DNA of 64,000 nucleotides from Paraburkholderia xenovorans LB400. GTDB taxonomy: Bacteria; Pseudomonadota; Gammaproteobacteria; Burkholderiales; Burkholderiaceae. This document shows, in pieces, positions 19,002 to 26,206 of this stretch; the first letter of the stretch is position 1, and the number at the start of each line of letters is the position of its first letter. Below the pieces are notes generated by a model that saw only the letters and a program-made list of their open reading frames with translations, was not told where the DNA came from and ran no database searches. The stretch is from positions 1,488,001 to 1,552,000 of the forward strand of contig NC_007951.1 in NCBI RefSeq assembly GCF_000013645.1, in the 5' to 3' direction. A program made the position numbers and the translations under genes.

Positions 19002-20789
19002 TCAAGGCTTCCCGGTGCTGGGGAACGGCCATGCCTCTCTGCCGGCTTCGTCCGCAGTCGGTGTGCGTTTCGCGGGAGCCGGTTTCCTGGCTGAAACTTT
19101 CTTCGCGCTCACCGGTGGTGGAGTCGTTTTCGCCGCTGCCGGCTTTTTCACGGCCGGGACTTTCTTCACCGCGAACTTGCGCGCGGGAGCGGGACTGGCC
19201 GGTGTCTTCTGCGCTGGTGCAGCCTTTTTCGCCGCCGGTGTCGGCGTGGCCTTACCTTTCGGCTTTGCGTTGACGTCGGCCTGTTTCCGGACGGCTGCCG
19301 GATCGATGCCGCGCTCGCGGGCGACGGCCTCGAGCAGCTCGGGCTTCGACGGGCCGTACGTCGCCGCAACGGACTCGTCGATGAGCGCGATATCCATCAC
19401 GAGGCGTCCGAGGCCTTCAGGACATGCACGCGCGTTTGCCTCGATTTCGTCGACCTTCTTCGCGAACTCAGCCTCGGTGAGGGGCTTCGAGCCCCACCCA
19501 TACAATTTGGTGATGCGCTTCTGGTTCTCGTTCCACAGGCGACGATAGAACGTGACGGCGACGATCTTCAGGTCGAACTCGTCGAGGCCATAGCCGTCAT
19601 GCTTCTCGCGCACCTGACGGAAGAGCTCGCCGCGGTATGCGTCGGCAGCTTTCTTCTTCGCGTTTTCCGCGGATTGGCTGGGATTGGCCGCGCCGGTGCT
19701 GCGCGCCTCGATGCCCTTGTCGGCCAGCGCTTTCTTCAGGTCTGACTTCTGCATCACGTCGACGAGCTTGCCGGCGTGTGGGTCCTCGAGCAGCGCGGCG
19801 GATTTCGCTCCCTTCGCACCGAGGATCTGCCGATAGGTCCGATGCTTGGGATCGTCGTAACAGTGCTCGTCGAGGTTCACCCACCCGCCGGCCAGCGCGC
19901 CATATTGGTATGGCTTGACCTTCTTCGCTTCCTTGCCAGCAATCACGGTGCGGCCGGTCGCTTCAGCTTCGGCCCGTTTCTGCGCTGCCGCGGCGATGCG
20001 TTTCTTCTCGTAGCAGGCAAGATCGGTACAGACCTCTTTGCTCTTTACGTCGCCGAACAGATCCACCTGGTTGCCGGTACGCTTCGGGCACGGACCGCAG
20101 GCGCCGGCGGTCGGCACGAGCCCGGCGTCAGAAGTCTTGAATGGCGCCTGATCGAGCCGAAGCATGTAATTGCGCTGAATGTGTTCAGCTGCGGTTTTCA
20201 GCGGCCGCGGTTCACCGTCGACCCACGGAGCGGTGATTTCCTTCGCCGCCTTGTCCTGCAGCTCGGCCGGCAGGCGGGCAATGAGCAGCGCGGTGGCTGC
20301 GGTCAGCTTTCCGTCGAAGAACAGCTCGCGCACGGAATCGATCAACGAAGTCAGCTTGAGCCGCTGCGCCACGTACGACCGGGTCTGGCTGACTTCCTCG
20401 GCGATCTGTTCGACGGAGTGCCCGCGCTCCTGAAGCACCTTGTATCCGTCAGCCTCTTCGAGCGGGTGCACGTCTTTGCGCTGCAGATTCTCGATGATCT
20501 GAATGTGGAGTACTTCGTCATCGGTGAGATCGCGTACGAGCGCCGGCAACTCGACCAGCTGCGCCGCTTCAGCTGCGCGATGCCGGCGTTCGCCCGCGAC
20601 GAGCTCAAACAGTCCCGGCTCTTCCGGCCACGGCCGCACGAGCACCGGCTGCAGCACGCCGTGTTTCATGACGCTCGCAGTCATTTCAAGATGGTGGGCC
20701 TCGACGAAGCGCTTGCGCGGGTTTGTCGGCGAGCGTCGAATAGATTCGATCGGCAACTGCGCCACGGTCGAGTTAGATTGAGTGGACAT
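19002..20789 (-). CDS. ParB/Srx-domain protein, phage ParB-like
   Basis: 595 residues from the ATG at 20789. The N-terminal ParB domain has SPTNPRKRF and the nucleotide-binding GERRHRA box, followed by a helix-turn-helix (SVEQIAEEVSQTRSYVAQRLKL). A Cys-rich segment (CGPCPKRT, then CTDLACYEKK) may bind metal. The last ~100 residues are an Ala/Lys/Pro-rich basic tail like a histone H1 tail. There is no parA neighbour, so it is more likely a DNA-binding or nuclease-type regulator than a partition protein. Confidence 0.88.
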   Translation of the reverse strand: MSTQSNSTVAQLPIESIRRSPTNPRKRFVEAHHLEMTASVMKHGVLQPVLVRPWPEEPGLFELVAGERRHRAAEAAQLVELPALVRDLTDDEVLHIQIIENLQRKDVHPLEEADGYKVLQERGHSVEQIAEEVSQTRSYVAQRLKLTSLIDSVRELFFDGKLTAATALLIARLPAELQDKAAKEITAPWVDGEPRPLKTAAEHIQRNYMLRLDQAPFKTSDAGLVPTAGACGPCPKRTGNQVDLFGDVKSKEVCTDLACYEKKRIAAAAQKRAEAEATGRTVIAGKEAKKVKPYQYGALAGGWVNLDEHCYDDPKHRTYRQILGAKGAKSAALLEDPHAGKLVDVMQKSDLKKALADKGIEARSTGAANPSQSAENAKKKAADAYRGELFRQVREKHDGYGLDEFDLKIVAVTFYRRLWNENQKRITKLYGWGSKPLTEAEFAKKVDEIEANARACPEGLGRLVMDIALIDESVAATYGPSKPELLEAVARERGIDPAAVRKQADVNAKPKGKATPTPAAKKAAPAQKTPASPAPARKFAVKKVPAVKKPAAAKTTPPPVSAKKVSARKPAPAKRTPTADEAGREAWPFPSTGKP

Positions 20790-20799
20790 GGCGGTCGTA

Positions 20800-21228
20800 T
20801 CAGTGAGTGGTGCGCGGTGCGGCGGCAGGCGAATTGAAGATGGCGCGGAGGATCCCGGACAGAGCGAGATCGCCGAACGCGGGCGTGAGCTGCGTCGCGT
20901 AGGCCTGACGCTCGCGCATGATCTGCAGCGCCCGCCGGAACGATGCATTGCTCTGCGGCGCGTCGAGCCACATCGGGAGCCAGTTACCGACGCCATACAG
21001 GGCGTCATAGCGGCGTAGCATCACCGCGCGGGTCATCCGGACAGGCGCCGCGATAGCGACGTCGTCCTCGTTCATCACATGCTCAGCGCCCATCGCGAAC
21101 CGGGAATGGGGAAGCGTCCAGGTGTCGAACCTGATGCAGTCAATACGCTGCCCGTCTTCGCCGAGCGCCACGATCGACTGCAGGTGATCGGTCGGCCGTG
21201 AGTCGTTGAAAATGAAGATCGTTTTCAT
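20800..21228 (-). CDS. hypothetical phage protein
   Basis: 142 residues. It opens with a beta-strand segment (KTIFIFNDSRP) and has a central helix pair. It overlaps its upstream neighbour by four bases (ATGA). Not recognised. Confidence 0.6.
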   Translation of the reverse strand: MKTIFIFNDSRPTDHLQSIVALGEDGQRIDCIRFDTWTLPHSRFAMGAEHVMNEDDVAIAAPVRMTRAVMLRRYDALYGVGNWLPMWLDAPQSNASFRRALQIMRERQAYATQLTPAFGDLALSGILRAIFNSPAAAPRTTH

Positions 21229-21383
21229 GGCTTGAGTCCCTTCGTGTGGTGCGTCGCACGCCGACGCCCGGCGGCGCGCAGAAGCGCGCGAACAGTTCGA
21301 TGTGTTTCTCGCAGCGACGCGTTACGCGCGTCGAGATCGGCGAGCAGCTGCCAGAGAGTTGGTGCGGGCCTGCGTCGCTGCAT
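21225..21383 (-). CDS. small hypothetical phage protein
   Basis: 52 residues from the ATG at 21383, with AGGA six bases upstream. It is basic and helical (LWQLLADLDARNASLRETHRTVRALL), possibly a short coiled coil. The stop overlaps the next start. Confidence 0.5.
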   Translation of the reverse strand: MQRRRPAPTLWQLLADLDARNASLRETHRTVRALLRAAGRRRATHHTKGLKP

Positions 21384-21469
21384 TACGGATCCTGAAAAAA
21401 CGGGCGCTGTGAGAGCCGCCCCCAAGCTCGCCGACCGGGGGTCACAACCGACGAGAGACCACTGAAAAA

Positions 21470-22147
21470 TCATTTGCGCAGCTCGACCAGCGCGATGAGT
21501 GCGCGGAAGTGCTCCGGACGCAGATCGATGGCGCCGCTTCCGGTCCGGATGCTGATATCGCCATTCGGCCAGGACACAAGAGACACCTCGTCGACGGAGA
21601 TCGTGAAGTCGGGCTCACGTGTGAGCTCCGGCGACGGCTTTGGTGGATCTGCTGGTGATGGCGGGGCCTCCGCGGCCTTGGCGGTAGGCTTCTTCCGCAT
21701 CGCGACGATTGCGGAAGCTGCCTCGAAATGGCTGACCGCGACCGGCGCAGTCTTTACTTCAGCCTTTGGCTTCGCCGCGACCTGGCTTCCGATGCAGTAT
21801 TTCCCGCCGTCACGAACGATCCGGCCATCGTGGAGCGCGCCCTGAATGAATGGGGAGAGGCCGCCTTTGGAGGAAATGCCGAGCGCCTGACAGATAACCG
21901 CGCTGCCTGCCGGGCCATGCTCTTTCAGATATGCGATTACCTCATCAGCTCGCGTGAGGCGTTTCGTCTCGGGCAAGTTGGCGATCGTTGCTTTCTGAAG
22001 GCCGTTGAGCGGATTGGCCCACGGATTCGTTGGTGCGGGGGCGCGCTCGATCCCGCCGACGTCTGCGTCCGTGACCGGCTCCGCTGCAGCAGCCGCATCA
22101 GGCTCCGCGGCGCGCGGGAACATGTTGGGGTGGCCGACGTTCTTCAC
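21470..22147 (-). CDS. hypothetical phage protein with winged-helix-like segment
   Basis: 225 residues from a GTG overlapping the upstream stop; an ATG at 22123 is the alternative. Residues ~64-115 read as a winged helix (ADEVIAYLKEHGPAGSAVICQALGIS). An Ala/Pro/Lys linker leads to a C-terminal beta domain. A regulatory role is possible but not shown. Confidence 0.55.
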   Translation of the reverse strand: MKNVGHPNMFPRAAEPDAAAAAEPVTDADVGGIERAPAPTNPWANPLNGLQKATIANLPETKRLTRADEVIAYLKEHGPAGSAVICQALGISSKGGLSPFIQGALHDGRIVRDGGKYCIGSQVAAKPKAEVKTAPVAVSHFEAASAIVAMRKKPTAKAAEAPPSPADPPKPSPELTREPDFTISVDEVSLVSWPNGDISIRTGSGAIDLRPEHFRALIALVELRK

Positions 22148-22869
22148 GACAGCTGCCCCACGTTGACGGCAGTGCTGTGGCGTGGGAAGAAACGCGAGGC
22201 CCGTGCCACCATCGTGTCGAGCTCGAGCACGGCCTGCTCTCCCGATGCGTGTGCCTGTTCGTACAGAGCCGGTAATTCACTTTCGAAGCTCTCGCGCACT
22301 TCGTCACGCGTTGCGCAGCGATTGTCGAAATACCAGAAGACCTGTTCGGCCTCGCCGATGTGCAACTGGATGGTGTCGGCACCCGGCACGACTTCGTAGC
22401 TGCGCGTCACCCAGACCATCACCACGCCCGCATTGGAACTTCCCATCAGGCATGCCGCCTTGAATTTGGCGCAGTCCTGATGCGCCGGCGGCACGACGCA
22501 GATGCGACTCACCGCGGCGGTAGGCCGGAGAACGAATGCCTTGTACTGGCCGAGCGGCTCGCCGCAAACCGCGCACCGCTTGTAGTAATGGCAGGCGGCG
22601 AGATCCGGCGACGCCAGCTCGGTGGCCGGCGGCAGCGCGCGCAGTCGAACCGGCACGGCCGGCACTCCGTTACGAAGAAGCATGCTCATGGCGCTTCCTA
22701 AACCGGAGGCACGCCGCGACCGCGCCTCCGGAAGAGCCCGATCATCGTTCGCGGGGGCGGGCGGGTTGAGATTGGAGTCGAAAGCGCGGTCGAAGCGACC
22801 GGCGACAGTGGTGAGCGTCCAGGCGACGGATCCGAGAGTGACGATGGCCGAGCCGATATAGCCGAGCAT
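22144..22869 (-). CDS. hypothetical phage protein with zinc-like cysteine cluster
   Basis: 241 residues from the ATG at 22869, just after the preceding gene's stop; an internal start at 22689 with a close AGGAA site would give 181 residues. The longer form adds an N-terminal transmembrane-like segment (MLGYIGSAIVTLGSVAWTL). The core has C-x8-C-x2-C-x3-L-x-Q and later H-x2-C and C residues that may bind zinc. Function unknown. Confidence 0.55.
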   Translation of the reverse strand: MLGYIGSAIVTLGSVAWTLTTVAGRFDRAFDSNLNPPAPANDDRALPEARSRRASGLGSAMSMLLRNGVPAVPVRLRALPPATELASPDLAACHYYKRCAVCGEPLGQYKAFVLRPTAAVSRICVVPPAHQDCAKFKAACLMGSSNAGVVMVWVTRSYEVVPGADTIQLHIGEAEQVFWYFDNRCATRDEVRESFESELPALYEQAHASGEQAVLELDTMVARASRFFPRHSTAVNVGQLS

Positions 22870-22871
22870 AT

Positions 22872-23093
22872 TCACGGCAGGACCCTCCCGGTGACTTGCT
22901 GGACATAGGCCTTCGAGAGTTGAACGCCGATCGCTTCGTTGCCGGTGTAGAACGCTTCGAAGATCTGCTGCACAGAAATATCCGCACTCCCTTCGGGCTT
23001 GCGATTTCGCGTTCCGATTTCCTTCAGCAGGTCGTCGGTGTCGAGTCGGCAGAGAACGTCGCTCACGTCGACGTCCACAGATATCCAGGACAT
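22872..23093 (-). CDS. hypothetical phage protein
   Basis: 73 residues. Two ATGs compete: 23099 overlaps the upstream stop, while 23093 has GGAGGA six bases upstream and is preferred. It is acidic at the N-terminus (DVDVSDVLCRLDTDDLLKEIG). Not recognised. Confidence 0.55.
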   Translation of the reverse strand: MSWISVDVDVSDVLCRLDTDDLLKEIGTRNRKPEGSADISVQQIFEAFYTGNEAIGVQLSKAYVQQVTGRVLP

Positions 23094-23095
23094 GG

Positions 23096-23341
23096 TCATT
23101 CCTCCGAGACAAGACGGATGCCGCGCATGGCAGCGGTCACGGCGACGAAGTCCTGCATCGTCCGCACGTCGTTCAGCATCGTCCGGAGCATTTCCGGCGT
23201 GGCACCCAGTTCGATCGCCGTTTCGAGCGCGTGTGCGGCGCCGCGTTGGACGAGGTGCTGCGCGATTAGCTCGGGACCGTCGAGCTCGTGCTCGAGCTCG
23301 CGCGATTTATCGAAGTCCGGAATGTTGTCGATCTTGGCCAT
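23096..23341 (-). CDS. hypothetical phage protein
   Basis: 81 residues from the ATG at 23341, with GAGGA five bases upstream. It is helical and acidic (ALETAIELGATPEMLRTMLNDVR). The short gaps and overlaps place it in the pL operon. Not recognised. Confidence 0.55.
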   Translation of the reverse strand: MAKIDNIPDFDKSRELEHELDGPELIAQHLVQRGAAHALETAIELGATPEMLRTMLNDVRTMQDFVAVTAAMRGIRLVSEE

Positions 23342-23342
23342 G

Positions 23343-23612
23343 TCATTCCTCATCGATGTCGTTGGCGGCGCGCCGTTTGATATCGACGCATTGGTCGTCG
23401 AACGCGAGCGACGTCTGGTCGCCGATCCGGCGGCGCGGCTGCGAACTACGGCGTGCTTTCGGGTTCGGATGGAGTTGGGCGCGGACCGCGGCCTGAACGG
23501 CGGCGCGCACTGCCGGCGAGAGCAGGGCATCGTCGGGCTCGCCCTCGACGCCGAGCGTGCGGCAAGCCGGCGCCAGCATTTCGTCCGGGAGGCGGGTAGG
23601 AGTCGGTCGCAT
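23343..23612 (-). CDS. hypothetical phage protein
   Basis: 89 residues from the ATG at 23612. The first half is helical and Ala-rich; the second half has a basic patch (NPKARRSSQPRRR). Not recognised. Confidence 0.5.
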   Translation of the reverse strand: MRPTPTRLPDEMLAPACRTLGVEGEPDDALLSPAVRAAVQAAVRAQLHPNPKARRSSQPRRRIGDQTSLAFDDQCVDIKRRAANDIDEE

Positions 23613-23620
23613 GGCCGTTC

Positions 23621-23821
23621 TCACAGGCACCGGGTGAACGAGCACGACGAATCCCCAGCGGCCGCACGGTCCTGGTACTGCATATAGCCGAGCGCGAGCA
23701 GGTAGACGAACAGCACGCCGAGGATGGCGAGGATGTTCCGGACGATCCGGAAAGCCGACTTCACAGCGCGAGCGCCGCGCCGGGTGTTGCCGGTGGGTGT
23801 TGCTGACTGTTGGTTGGCCAT
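23621..23821 (-). CDS. small single-pass membrane protein, first gene of the pL operon
   Basis: 66 residues. A basic N-terminus precedes one transmembrane helix (about residues 27-47, IVRNILAILGVLFVYLLALGY). GGAG lies seven bases before the ATG, and transcription should start about 27 bases upstream. As the first gene behind an operator-controlled promoter it is expressed early after induction. Role unknown. Confidence 0.6.
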   Translation of the reverse strand: MANQQSATPTGNTRRGARAVKSAFRIVRNILAILGVLFVYLLALGYMQYQDRAAAGDSSCSFTRCL

Positions 23822-23854
23822 CGCTCGCTCCGTGGTTGCGGTGTGTTGGAGCGA

Positions 23855-23896
23855 ATATTACCTGTAGGTAAATATACCGTCAATACCTGTAGGTAA
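23855..23896 (-). promoter_or_regulatory. pL promoter with two repressor operators
   Basis: Read leftward: TTGACG (23883-23878), a 17-base spacer, then TAATAT (23860-23855), a strong sigma-70 promoter. Operator TTACCTGTAGGTAA at 23858-23871 sits between -10 and -35; its twin ATACCTGTAGGTAA at 23883-23896 overlaps the -35. Their centres are 25 bp apart. Binding would block transcription of the leftward operon. Confidence 0.85.
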
Positions 23897-23966
23897 AATT
23901 GTGAGCGTCACATTTGAACGGCCGGATGCCTGTCTGGAGTTCGTAGGCTTCTGCTGAAATTAACGG

Positions 23967-24371
23967 TTAAGTGATGTCGCCTGAGCGAAGCGCCAGACCA
24001 ACAAGCTTCCTACTTTGGGCTACCCGTTTCTTCACCTGCTCAAACTCTTGTTCAGCTTGGAACAACTGGGCTGCCGCTGTCTCATACGCGGATCCGGACA
24101 CCCATGACTGGATGAGAGGGATCGCAGAAATATTGCCGGAAACGACGTCGGTCGTAACGCCTAATATCAAATTTATGCGGTGTTTACAACTCTGACCGTT
24201 TGCACCCGCAACGCAGGTGCACGACGCAGTAAAGCCGACGGGCTGGCGGCGGAAGACAACTTCATAAGGCTCATCGGAAGAGCCCTGGACGTGAAACATA
24301 ATTTCATTCATCTCGCTCTCCGTCAGCAAATGTAACTTTTTCGGCGTGTTGACGTCGCTCTTTCCATTCAC
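23967..24371 (-). CDS. SWIM-zinc-finger-like protein downstream of the repressor
   Basis: 134 residues from a GTG that overlaps the repressor stop. Residues ~49-64 read C-T-C-x(9)-C-K-H, the SWIM CxCx(n)CxH zinc motif used for DNA or protein contacts. The C-terminus is a coiled-coil helix (AAQLFQAEQEFEQVKKRV). Co-transcribed with the repressor, so it should be expressed in the lysogen. It may help maintain lysogeny; unproven. Confidence 0.65.
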   Translation of the reverse strand: MNGKSDVNTPKKLHLLTESEMNEIMFHVQGSSDEPYEVVFRRQPVGFTASCTCVAGANGQSCKHRINLILGVTTDVVSGNISAIPLIQSWVSGSAYETAAAQLFQAEQEFEQVKKRVAQSRKLVGLALRSGDIT

Positions 24372-24778
24372 GCAGCTCGATCACTTTTACCCTTGATCTG
24401 CGGCCGTTGTACGTCGGGGCCAAGCAGCATCTTCGCGGCCCAGAGCATCTGATTTTTTGCGGCTGGCGACATCCTCGCCATCAAAGCCACTACTTCCATA
24501 GTGATCGGGTCCACAGCCGGAAGTTTTGCTTCTTCGGCAGGCGCGAGTTCAGCTTCGACACCGTCCATCCAGCCTTTGGGTTTGCTGAATTTATGCTCAA
24601 CAAGATCGGCCAATTCCTCTCCGATTCGCTTCTTGCCGGCCTTTCCCTCCGGGTACAGCATCCGCGTGACATACGATGCCTCCCTCTCAATGCGGCGCCC
24701 AAGTTCCGCAGAAGAGCCGTCGCATTCGTGGTCGCGGAGCCACAGAAGCCTCTGCCGGCGCTGCTCATATTTATCCAT
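24368..24778 (-). CDS. CI-like phage repressor lacking a peptidase domain
   Basis: 136 residues. The N-terminal region (SSAELGRRIEREASYVTRML, then GKKRIGEELA) is a Cro/CI-type helix-turn-helix. The remainder (~70 residues) is too short for, and shows no Ser/Lys motif of, the S24 self-cleaving domain. Operator sets lie on both sides, the arrangement of a lambda-type immunity repressor. Because it should not respond directly to RecA, induction probably needs an antirepressor. Confidence 0.75.
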   Translation of the reverse strand: MDKYEQRRQRLLWLRDHECDGSSAELGRRIEREASYVTRMLYPEGKAGKKRIGEELADLVEHKFSKPKGWMDGVEAELAPAEEAKLPAVDPITMEVVALMARMSPAAKNQMLWAAKMLLGPDVQRPQIKGKSDRAA

Positions 24779-24795
24779 ACGTCCATTTCATAGAG

Positions 24796-24854
24796 ATTTT
24801 ACTTGGAGGTAAATGCCCTTCAGGTATTGACTTGTAGTTACCCACAGGTAAAAA
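24796..24854. promoter_or_regulatory. right operator/promoter region (pR and pRM)
   Basis: Three operator-like sites: TTACTTGGAGGTAA (24799-24812), degenerate TGCCCTTCAGGTAT (24814-24827) and TTACCCACAGGTAA (24838-24851). pR reads TTGACT (24827-24832), 16 bases, TAAAAA (24849-24854). It shares CAGGTATTGAC with pL, and its inner sites stand in the same relation to -35 and -10. Leftward, TAAAAT (24801-24796) without a good -35 is the likely repressor promoter, overlapping the third site. Confidence 0.8.
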
Positions 24855-24861
24855 TTCGGCA

Positions 24862-25128
24862 ATGGAAAAGCTCCTTGCCTTCATCAACAGCCTGTCACCG
24901 TCAGAGCGCGAGCATTTCGCGTCGACCTGCAGGACCACCATCGGCTATCTCCGCAAGGCAATCAGTGCCGGGCAAGAACTGAGGCCGGATTTATGTGTGC
25001 GTATAGAGCGGTACCCGGGTTGCCCGGTGGGCCGAATCGATTTGCGACCGAGAGACTGGTTCGAAAATTGGCCTGAGCTTGTCGCTGCGTCGCCTCCTCG
25101 CGCGCCTCTTCAAGAGGAGGGCGTATGA
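24862..25128 (+). CDS. YdaS/Cro-like transcriptional regulator
   Basis: 88 residues. A Cro/CI-type helix-turn-helix (STCRTTIGYLRKAISAGQELRPDLCVRIER) is followed by the DLRPRDWFENWPEL ending typical of YdaS-like phage regulators. It is the first gene of the rightward operon and the functional counterpart of Cro. The predicted pR start is within a base or two of its ATG and no ribosome site is visible, suggesting a leaderless message. Confidence 0.8.
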   Translation: MEKLLAFINSLSPSEREHFASTCRTTIGYLRKAISAGQELRPDLCVRIERYPGCPVGRIDLRPRDWFENWPELVAASPPRAPLQEEGV

Positions 25129-25184
25129 CGCATCACACGTTAAGACTGACTGCGGATGCATCGGGCGTGGGAGCGTCGGTGCAG

Positions 25185-25406
25185 TTACTTTCCGAGCTTG
25201 CCAAACGCTTTCCGGAGGTCGTTGAGCGATTTGTTGACGGACTGCTCGACCTTTCTGAACTCGTTCGCGTCGACGTGCGTAACTGCACCGCAGGAACTGC
25301 AGGTGAGGTTCGGATCTGTCTTGAGCCTTCGGATTGTTTCCGTGAGTTTCTTGCGGCAGTTGCCGCAGGGAACGTCGACGGTTTGGTTGTCGAAGTTGAT
25401 GGTCAT
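25185..25406 (-). CDS. small zinc-ribbon protein, independent leftward unit
   Basis: 73 residues from the ATG at 25406, with AGGGG seven bases upstream. Two Cys pairs (CGNC and CSSC, 20 residues apart) form a zinc ribbon, followed by a C-terminal helix (EFRKVEQSVNKSLNDLRKAF). It runs against the rightward operon and has its own promoter at 25448-25475, so it is a moron-like gene likely expressed in the lysogen. Function unknown. Confidence 0.75.
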   Translation of the reverse strand: MTINFDNQTVDVPCGNCRKKLTETIRRLKTDPNLTCSSCGAVTHVDANEFRKVEQSVNKSLNDLRKAFGKLGK

Positions 25407-25447
25407 GGGTGTTCCCCTCGCAAAGGAGATTGACGTGTGGAAACGCA

Positions 25448-25475
25448 ATTCTAGCGCGGGGTGGAACACCCTCAA
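25448..25475 (-). promoter_or_regulatory. promoter of the zinc-ribbon gene with internal palindrome
   Basis: Read leftward: TTGAGG (25475-25470), 16 bases, TAGAAT (25453-25448). The spacer contains the palindrome GGGTG-TTC-CACCC, a likely operator. The leader down to the ATG resembles that of the gene at 25698-26003. Confidence 0.65.
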
Positions 25476-25531
25476 TTTCGTGGTCGGCGGCGCGGGCAAC
25501 GCGGTTGCGCAGCAAGAGGAGGGCGTCTGAC

Positions 25532-25705
25532 ATGCGGCGTATCCGATCGATGTTGATCCCGGTTCGCGGACAGATCCGCAGGCGCGCCGCACGCGCATCC
25601 TGTCCTGAAATGGGCGCGTGGCTACCGTGGGTTCGGCCGCCTGGCGTCGAACTCGTGCAGTTCCGCGCGCGGATCGAGGAACGCAACCGGTCGGACCTCA
25701 GGAGC
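25532..25705 (+). pseudogene. fragment resembling the N-terminus of a lambda-type portal protein
   Basis: An ATG at 25532 with GAGGAGGG upstream opens a frame containing EMGAWLPWVRPP and QFRARIEERNR (25607-25705). The portal gene of this phage has EMGAWLPWIRSP and QFRDRMVARSR at the matching spacing. The similarity stops where the leftward gene at 25698 begins. I read it as a captured or decayed portal piece; a short functional protein cannot be excluded. Confidence 0.5.
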
Positions 25706-26003
25706 GAGGTCGATCGCGTGCTGCTTGAGCGAGCGGGTGCAGAAACTCCTCCCATGCACTCTGAAAGTGCTCGAAGGCGAATATCGAAGCATCCGATGAC
25801 GGGCTTTGTAACGCGTTTGAAATCCCTCGCTCGCAACAGCGCGCGAAGGCTTCTTCGAGCAAATCGGGGTGCGAGTGACAGGCAATGAGAGCGCGGATCA
25901 TCGCATTCTGCGCGCGCACTTCTGCCTCGCAGAGCGTAAGGCGAAACGTGAGCTGTTCGATGGGTGTCGGCGTGGCCGATGTTTCGTCGTCTTTGTTGTC
26001 CAT
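25698..26003 (-). CDS. hypothetical protein, second independent leftward unit
   Basis: 101 residues. The ATG at 26003 has AAGGGA seven bases upstream. The N-terminus is acidic and polar; the middle is helical (IEQLTFRLTLCEAEVRAQNAMIRALIA), likely a coiled coil; the C-terminus is amphipathic. Its promoter and leader match those of the zinc-ribbon gene, so the two are probably co-regulated. Function unknown. Confidence 0.65.
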   Translation of the reverse strand: MDNKDDETSATPTPIEQLTFRLTLCEAEVRAQNAMIRALIACHSHPDLLEEAFARCCERGISNALQSPSSDASIFAFEHFQSAWEEFLHPLAQAARDRPRS

Positions 26004-26047
26004 GAGGGTTCCCTTTCGTTGTGAACCGGTGTGTGTGGAAGCTACCG

Positions 26048-26076
26048 ATTCTAAACGGGGTGTGAACCCTCACCAA
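26048..26076 (-). promoter_or_regulatory. promoter of the gene at 25698-26003
   Basis: Read leftward: TTGGTG (26076-26071), 17 bases, TAGAAT (26053-26048). The spacer holds GGGT-TCAC-ACCC, comparable with the palindrome in the promoter at 25448-25475. The shared block extends ~50 bases including GTGTGGAA upstream of ATTCTA on the + strand. Confidence 0.65.
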
Positions 26077-26114
26077 TTCTGTCGCGGGGCGCCGATGTTT
26101 GCGCCGGGCGGCGC

Positions 26115-26186
26115 GTGAATTCACGGGGATTTGCATGGTGTCCATGCAAAAAATTTTGCTCGCGGCTCAAGTGGGCTCTCAAGTGG
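26115..26186. promoter_or_regulatory. cluster of palindromes and direct repeats before an HNH-like gene
   Basis: A 10-bp palindrome GTGAATTCAC (26115-26124), a 9-bp inverted repeat TTTGCATGG-TGT-CCATGCAAA (26130-26150) and two CTCAAGTGG copies 12 bp apart (26166-26174, 26178-26186) fill the gap. The hairpin is followed by A's rather than T's on the + strand, so it looks like protein-binding sites rather than a terminator. Confidence 0.55.
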
Positions 26187-26206
26187 TAATTCGATTGGAT
26201 TTGTAT

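Noticed and set aside
25125..25433. Rightward frame after the YdaS-like gene with an ATGA overlap
   Set aside because: It is antisense to the zinc-ribbon gene, whose two Cys pairs, ribosome site and promoter are better evidence. The rightward frame may be a relic of the original operon.
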